Below are positions 57,957-62,740 of a stretch of 62,740 bases of DNA, one piece after another. Below the pieces are notes generated by a model. It saw nothing but the letters and a program-made list of their open reading frames with translations, searched no databases and had not been told where the DNA came from. Each line of letters opens with the position of its first letter. The first letter of the stretch is position 1. A program made the position numbers and the translations under genes. Source of the stretch: Flavobacteriaceae bacterium (GTDB lineage: Bacteria > Bacteroidota > Bacteroidia > Flavobacteriales > Flavobacteriaceae); NCBI GenBank assembly GCA_002706045.1, contig PAJL01000108.1:1-62740 (forward strand), read 5' to 3'.

Positions 57957-59951
57957 TTATTTTATGTTCTTAACGCAACTTAGATAGAAGTCGTAAGAAA
58001 TCTTATTTCTTAAATAAAGGTATTTTAAAGGGTAGAAAGGAAGTGACAGAATTAAAATCAGAGGATTAATTCGTTTTTTCTCATCCTTTATAGTTTTATA
58101 AAATTTTGAATAGACGTAAGCATCCACAATTACGTAGATAGCGTAAAATATAAATCCGATGATGCTTAAGCTTAAAGAGGCTTCTGCAAATTCAGGAAGT
58201 TTATTGTTCTTAAATACAAAATGAAGAATTAACAATATGGCACCTATGCTATAACTTACTAAGCTGGTTTTTGAATAATCTTTGTAGTCCTTCATCAATG
58301 ATTTGGCCTTAATGAGCTTATCAGGAACATAGAGGCCTTCAGATTTAAGACCTTCAAGAGCTATATTTCTACTCAATATACTATGAAGTGCTATTTCTTT
58401 AGGTTTTTTATCTAAATCAAATTCGTCTTGTTTTTTAATAATAGCGACTAACTCTTCAATTGAATATTTTTTGTAATAGTTATAAGATTTTGTGTCACTT
58501 TCAGAAAGTTGAAGTTTGTTCTTTGGAGCAAACATTCTTCTAAAAGGCGCAATAAGATTATCGAATTGAAAAACTCCCTTGTCATTTGTGGCTCTTGTGG
58601 TAAGATAAATACTTAAAGGCAACATTATGGCTGTTGAAAGCCACGAACCTATAATTGGGCTGAAACTTCCTTTTTCAGCACTGTTTTTTGCGAATATTCC
58701 AAAGAAATGATAGGTTAAAAACAATACTATAGCAATAACCATTGGTAGACCTAAGCCACCTTTGCGAATTAGAGCTCCAAGAGGTGCTCCCACAAAAAAC
58801 AGAATAACACATGCAAAGGCTAAAACAAATTTATCATGGAGGGCAATAATGTGCTTGTTCAACCAAATATTTTTAGATTCTTGATTTTTTAGATTTGAAT
58901 CTATAATTTGTCTTGTACTATTAGCCGAGTTTATAGCGAGATTAATAACTTGTACTTTAGTGTTAGTTTTATCGAATAGATCAATAATGTTATTAGTATA
59001 AATTGAATCTTTCTTCTCTAATGATTTAATCTCAATATTCTTATTAAGGGAAGCATAAGTTGATCTATTATATAAAGTATTTGATAAGGCTTCGGCATCA
59101 TTAGTTTGCTTTGCCGTTAAACTATCTATGGTATAGTTTAACTGGCTTATATTTTGCATATTATAGCGATCTGAATGATTTCTTTCATCCATATCATCAG
59201 CATTCAACTCTTCGAGATCTACATTTATAACATAGGTGTCAAAATAACTTTTGGCGTGAGGCTTTTTTATATTTTTTCGGACGTCTTTATCTACAATTTC
59301 CTGATAATAATTACCATTTTTTAATTCGAGTTTAAGAATATTGGATTCTTCACTACTTTTTAATTCACCTTCTTCAGATTTAATTACGGTGTAATTTCCT
59401 TTACGAGTATCGCTTTTTTGGTGAATGATAACATCTTTGAGGAACTGCCCATTTTCACCTGTTTTTTCTTCAACTTTAATATTGATATTACCAATTTCAT
59501 TGAATTGTCCTACAGCGATAGCTAGTGCAGGTTTTTTCTTGGCGATATTACGTCTTAGGTTATAAAAATTATATTCACCCCAAGGAATAACATTATTTGC
59601 AAAAAAGAAGCAACCTATACCAAGAATCACAATAAATACACTTAGGCTTCGCATAGCACGCTGTAGCGAAATACCTGTAGATTTCATAGCAGCAAACTCA
59701 TAGTTTTCGGCAAAGTTTCCAAAAACCATAATGGAAGATAACAACACACTCAATGGTACTACCAAAGGAATTAACTTTGGCATGTAGTAAAAAATAAACT
59801 TTACCGTAACAGCAACATCTAAATCCTTTCCTGCAAGTTCGGAAATGTATAGCCAAACCCCTTGCAAAACAAAGATGAACATAAATATAACAAAGACGCT
59901 AAAAAACGTTCTTAAAAACGTGATAAGTATGTACCTATCTAATATTTTCAC
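57957..59951 (-). CDS. LptF/LptG-family permease
   Basis: The 664-aa inner-membrane subunit of the lipopolysaccharide transporter. It starts MKILDRYILITFLRTFF with TM1. TM2-3 include PLVVPLSVLLSSIMVFG and the coupling motif ENYEFAAMKSTGIS. After a large periplasmic part (about 140-370), TM4-6 follow (GAPLGALIRKGGLGLP). A long cytoplasmic and membrane extension (about 490-664, with two further hydrophobic segments) makes it longer than proteobacterial forms. Confidence 0.87.
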   Translation of the reverse strand: MKILDRYILITFLRTFFSVFVIFMFIFVLQGVWLYISELAGKDLDVAVTVKFIFYYMPKLIPLVVPLSVLLSSIMVFGNFAENYEFAAMKSTGISLQRAMRSLSVFIVILGIGCFFFANNVIPWGEYNFYNLRRNIAKKKPALAIAVGQFNEIGNINIKVEEKTGENGQFLKDVIIHQKSDTRKGNYTVIKSEEGELKSSEESNILKLELKNGNYYQEIVDKDVRKNIKKPHAKSYFDTYVINVDLEELNADDMDERNHSDRYNMQNISQLNYTIDSLTAKQTNDAEALSNTLYNRSTYASLNKNIEIKSLEKKDSIYTNNIIDLFDKTNTKVQVINLAINSANSTRQIIDSNLKNQESKNIWLNKHIIALHDKFVLAFACVILFFVGAPLGALIRKGGLGLPMVIAIVLFLTYHFFGIFAKNSAEKGSFSPIIGSWLSTAIMLPLSIYLTTRATNDKGVFQFDNLIAPFRRMFAPKNKLQLSESDTKSYNYYKKYSIEELVAIIKKQDEFDLDKKPKEIALHSILSRNIALEGLKSEGLYVPDKLIKAKSLMKDYKDYSKTSLVSYSIGAILLILHFVFKNNKLPEFAEASLSLSIIGFIFYAIYVIVDAYVYSKFYKTIKDEKKRINPLILILSLPFYPLKYLYLRNKISYDFYLSCVKNIK

Positions 59952-59975
59952 TTAATAATTTTTTAAGCTTGAAAC

Positions 59976-60617
59976 TTAATCAATTTTGTTGATAAAGTAA
60001 TCACTGTATTTACTTTCGTCAAAAGTAAATAAGGTTTTTGAGATAGGTTCGTTGGTTTTAAAAGAATTAACAGTAAGTGTAGTTTTGGTACCGTTATTTC
60101 CAGCTTCAATTAAATTATAAATATGTTTTGTTGTGGCATCAATACCTAAAAGAACATACTTTATTTCAGAATTAGCATCAATAGGACTCAATTTTACATA
60201 TTGAATTTTTCTACCCTTCACGTTTTGAACAATATCCATCTTGTAAGTGTAGCCATCTTCATAAAATGAAAGCATATCACTAGGAGTAATTGTATTTTCA
60301 TTTTCAGTATTGTTGGAAGAGATAGTGACTTCTTCATCTTCCGGACTGATGGTATACAAAGTTTTGCCATCATAAATTCTTGTAATACCTAGAATATTAA
60401 GTTTGTATTTTTCACCTTCAATAACAACATCACCACGTGTTTCTTGTTTAATGTTTTCGCTTAGGTTGTTCAATTCGTATTTAAAATCTAAACTGATGTT
60501 TTTATAAGATTTAATCTTAGCGCTTACTTCATTTAGCAGTTTTTCAGCTTTAGCATCATTTTGCGAAAAAGCTGTAAACCCAAAGGCTAAAAAGGCAAAT
60601 ACTAATATTTTTTTCAT
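59976..60617 (-). CDS. lolA: LolA-like outer-membrane lipoprotein carrier
   Basis: The 213-aa periplasmic protein has a signal peptide (1-18, FTAFSQ) and a LolA-type unclosed beta-barrel pattern (NISLDFKYELNN, GDVVIEGEKYKLNILG, TRIYDGKTLYTISPEDEEV). It ferries lipoproteins to the outer membrane. Order ftsK - lolA - lptF/G is conserved in Flavobacteria. Confidence 0.8.
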   Translation of the reverse strand: MKKILVFAFLAFGFTAFSQNDAKAEKLLNEVSAKIKSYKNISLDFKYELNNLSENIKQETRGDVVIEGEKYKLNILGITRIYDGKTLYTISPEDEEVTISSNNTENENTITPSDMLSFYEDGYTYKMDIVQNVKGRKIQYVKLSPIDANSEIKYVLLGIDATTKHIYNLIEAGNNGTKTTLTVNSFKTNEPISKTLFTFDESKYSDYFINKID

Positions 60618-60640
60618 TTTTATTTAAGTTGTTATGTTTA

Positions 60641-62740
60641 TTATTCGTTTTCTAATAATTGATCCAAAGCTACTAAATCTGGCACTAATACTTGTCTGGC
60701 TTTACTACCTTCAAAAGAACCAACTATACCTGCTGCTTCTAATTGATCAATAATTCTACCAGCTCTATTGTACCCTAATTTTAGTTTTCGTTGTAGTAGA
60801 GAGGCTGAACCTTGTTGTGATGTCACAATAATTTCAGCAGCTTCTCTAAACAATTTATCTCTGTCAGATATATCTATATCAAGATTTGTGCCACCTTCTT
60901 CACCAACGTATTCAGGTAATAAATGTGCATCTGGATAAGCTTTTTGTGACCCTACGAATTCAGTGATTTTTTCAACTTCAGGTGTATCAACAAAAGCACA
61001 TTGTATACGAATTAAATCATTACCTTGTGTGTAAAGCATATCTCCACGACCAATTAACTGATCTGCACCAGAACCATCCAAAATCGTTCTACTATCAATT
61101 TTACTCGTTACTCTAAAGGCAATACGTGCTGGAAAATTCGCTTTAATGATACCTGTAATTACGTTTACCGAAGGACGTTGGGTTGCAATGATTAAATGAA
61201 TACCAATGGCACGTGCCAATTGTGCCAAACGTGCTATTGGAGTTTCTACTTCCTTACCTGCAGTCATAATTAAATCTGCAAACTCATCTACAACCAATAC
61301 AATATATGGTAGATAGGCATGGCCGTCGTTTGGATTTAATTTTCGTGCTTTAAATTTGGTGTTGTATTCAGCAATATTTCTACAAAATGCATTTTTAAGC
61401 ATTTCGTATCGGTTATCCATTTCAATACAAAGTGAATTCAGCGTATTAATAACCTTGGTGTTATCTGTTATAATAGCTTCTTCACTATCCGGAAGTTTAG
61501 CCAAATAATGACGTTCTATTTTATTGAAAAGTGTAAGCTCTACTTTTTTAGGATCAACAAGTACAAATTTAACCTCTGCAGGATGCTTTTTGTAAAGTAA
61601 AGACGTTAACACAGCATTAAGACCAACAGACTTACCTTGACCTGTAGCACCAGCCATAAGTAAGTGCGGCATTTTTGCTAAATCTACAACAAGTGTTTCG
61701 TTACTAATGGTTTTACCAAGCGCAATCGGGAGTTGCATTTTGGATTGTTGAAATTTCTGTGAAGCAATCACAGAACGCATCGATACTATAGTTGCGTTTT
61801 TATTTGGTACTTCAATACCGATAGTCCCTTTACCAGGAATTGGCGCGATAATACGAATACCAAGTGCCGCTAGCGAGAGCGCAATATCATCCTCTAAATT
61901 TTTGATTTTAGAAATTCGGATACCAGCATCTGGCACAATCTCGTAAAGAGTTACAGTTGGACCAATTGTAGCTTTTATACTGGTGATGCCAATTTTGTAA
62001 TTATTGAGTGTTTCAACAATTCGGTTTTTGTTTTCTTCAAGTTCGTCCTGATCTATTGAAATTCCTTCATTTTCGTATTTTTTCAAAAGATCTAAAGGTG
62101 GAAATTGGTATTTACCAAGTTCTAGAGTAGGGTCGAACTGCCCGAAATCTTCAACAAGTTTATCTGCTAAATTATCAGTTTCGGATTTTTCTTCTTCAAA
62201 TTTTTCAACTTCAACTTGTAACTCTGGTGTGTCAATAGTTTCCTCTTCTTTTTCTGAAACTTCAATCTTTAGGTTTTCAATTTTCTTGTCAGGAACAGGT
62301 GTTTTTTCGGTTTTAGAAGTGTTGTCGTCTAAAGAAATTTCATGAGCCGACTTAATCGCTTCAGCTTCTTCGGTTAAGCTATTGTCAATAATAACAGTTT
62401 GCTCTTCTGAAGCAGTTTGAAAATCATCTTTAATATTTCGTTTTGCACTTTTGAAAAGGTTAGCAATAGATTCGCCTGTAACTTCAAATCGGATAGCCAA
62501 ATAAGTAATGAATCCAAAAATAAGGAGTAGGATTGTACCTATTTTACCTATATAATCTTGAAGAAACAGATTGATTTCATACCCAATAACTCCACCAAGA
62601 ATATCAAACTTATGTGTAAAAAAACCGAATAAAATTGATAACCAAATGACGATTAATGTTCCCCAAATCCAGTGTTTTCTTAGTTTAGTCTTTTTTAGAT
62701 TTAAAGTCACATAGACTCCAGAGAGAAATAATAAACCTGA
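60641..62740 (-). CDS. ftsK: DNA translocase FtsK (partial, 5' end beyond window)
   Basis: The frame is open to the right edge; the GTG at 62710 is internal, since the transmembrane text continues upstream of it (GLLFLSGVYV). At least two or three membrane segments are followed by an acidic linker and the motor: Walker A AGATGQGKS, Walker B VLVVDEFADL, ATQRPSV, and the C-terminal gamma winged helix (SASLLQRKLKLGYNRAGRIID). It moves chromosome termini at division. Confidence 0.93.
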   Translation of the reverse strand, partial: SGLLFLSGVYVTLNLKKTKLRKHWIWGTLIVIWLSILFGFFTHKFDILGGVIGYEINLFLQDYIGKIGTILLLIFGFITYLAIRFEVTGESIANLFKSAKRNIKDDFQTASEEQTVIIDNSLTEEAEAIKSAHEISLDDNTSKTEKTPVPDKKIENLKIEVSEKEEETIDTPELQVEVEKFEEEKSETDNLADKLVEDFGQFDPTLELGKYQFPPLDLLKKYENEGISIDQDELEENKNRIVETLNNYKIGITSIKATIGPTVTLYEIVPDAGIRISKIKNLEDDIALSLAALGIRIIAPIPGKGTIGIEVPNKNATIVSMRSVIASQKFQQSKMQLPIALGKTISNETLVVDLAKMPHLLMAGATGQGKSVGLNAVLTSLLYKKHPAEVKFVLVDPKKVELTLFNKIERHYLAKLPDSEEAIITDNTKVINTLNSLCIEMDNRYEMLKNAFCRNIAEYNTKFKARKLNPNDGHAYLPYIVLVVDEFADLIMTAGKEVETPIARLAQLARAIGIHLIIATQRPSVNVITGIIKANFPARIAFRVTSKIDSRTILDGSGADQLIGRGDMLYTQGNDLIRIQCAFVDTPEVEKITEFVGSQKAYPDAHLLPEYVGEEGGTNLDIDISDRDKLFREAAEIIVTSQQGSASLLQRKLKLGYNRAGRIIDQLEAAGIVGSFEGSKARQVLVPDLVALDQLLENE

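Noticed and set aside
1-62740. Diversity-generating retroelement, insertion sequences or rRNA
   Set aside because: No reverse transcriptase, template/variable repeat pair, transposase or rRNA-like stretch was found on either strand.

Overview
The window is AT-rich DNA from a marine-type member of the Bacteroidetes, most likely a Flavobacteriaceae species. This rests on the conserved chromosomal order ftsK - lolA - lptF/G - ribBA, on Bacteroidetes promoter boxes (TAnnTTTG) in front of several operons, on weak Shine-Dalgarno sequences, and on phage proteins of types familiar from flavobacterial phages. About 48.2 kb (1-48266) is a complete-looking temperate siphophage. The remaining 14.4 kb is ordinary chromosome.

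Prophage layout. An 89-base perfect direct repeat bounds the element (1-89 and 48178-48266). Its last ~17 bases look like a tRNA-Ser 3' end, and the right copy is followed at once by a strong terminator. The integrase (204-1364, +) sits at the left end. The repressor (46837-47520, +), a small membrane protein and a lipoprotein sit at the right end. Nearly everything between is on the minus strand. Reading in that direction from the repressor: small early regulators (46679-45157); a recombination module with a DUF1351-like protein, a YqaJ/lambda-exonuclease-like nuclease and a DUF3127 OB-fold protein (45133-42403); HNH nucleases (42399-41556); a small outer-membrane protein; a replication region with a DnaA domain IV-like protein, a fused helicase-methyltransferase and a replisome organiser carrying 12-bp iterons (40978-35818); an accessory region of small genes broken up by unusual inverted-repeat elements (35810-31430), bordered by a second tyrosine recombinase; an initiator-type tRNA and a terminator; then packaging (TerS, TerL), portal, protease, capsid, connector, tail tube, tape measure, baseplate, tail spike and lysis genes (29895-1450).

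Most notable signals. (1) In 31465-35245 at least five intergenic elements have the form ACCGTT-arm ... complementary arm-AACAA. The arm sequence differs between elements but always stays complementary within one, so pairing rather than sequence appears conserved. In three of them a whole gene lies between the arms, as in a cassette: a PaaI-type thioesterase, a 71-aa protein and a 46-aa Cys-rich protein. (2) Two phage late promoters share a palindrome (ATTTAGAATGATTCTAAAT) placed 14-15 bases before a perfect TATATTTG box, which suggests a dedicated late regulator. (3) Eight iteron units with an exact 12-base period lie inside the replisome-organiser gene, a likely phage origin.

Other features of interest are a capsid protein with an N-terminal membrane segment and an inserted beta domain, signal peptides on the tail spike and its neighbour, a membrane-anchored PAS-like protein in the lysis cassette, an SprB-type repeat in a baseplate protein, a homopolymer frameshift, and a beheaded PAPS-reductase-like gene. 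I added about a dozen coupled small genes (22-59 aa) by reading the minus strand between the larger genes.

Chromosomal part (48300-62740). It holds a flavin monooxygenase of the acyl-CoA dehydrogenase fold, a FemAB-like GNAT, an AraC regulator followed by YceI - DODA-type dioxygenase - YceI, a lipoprotein EEP phosphatase/nuclease, a nitroreductase, a DegT/DnrJ aminotransferase, RibB fused to a metal-site-less RibA domain, an LptF/G permease, LolA, and FtsK, which runs off the right edge.
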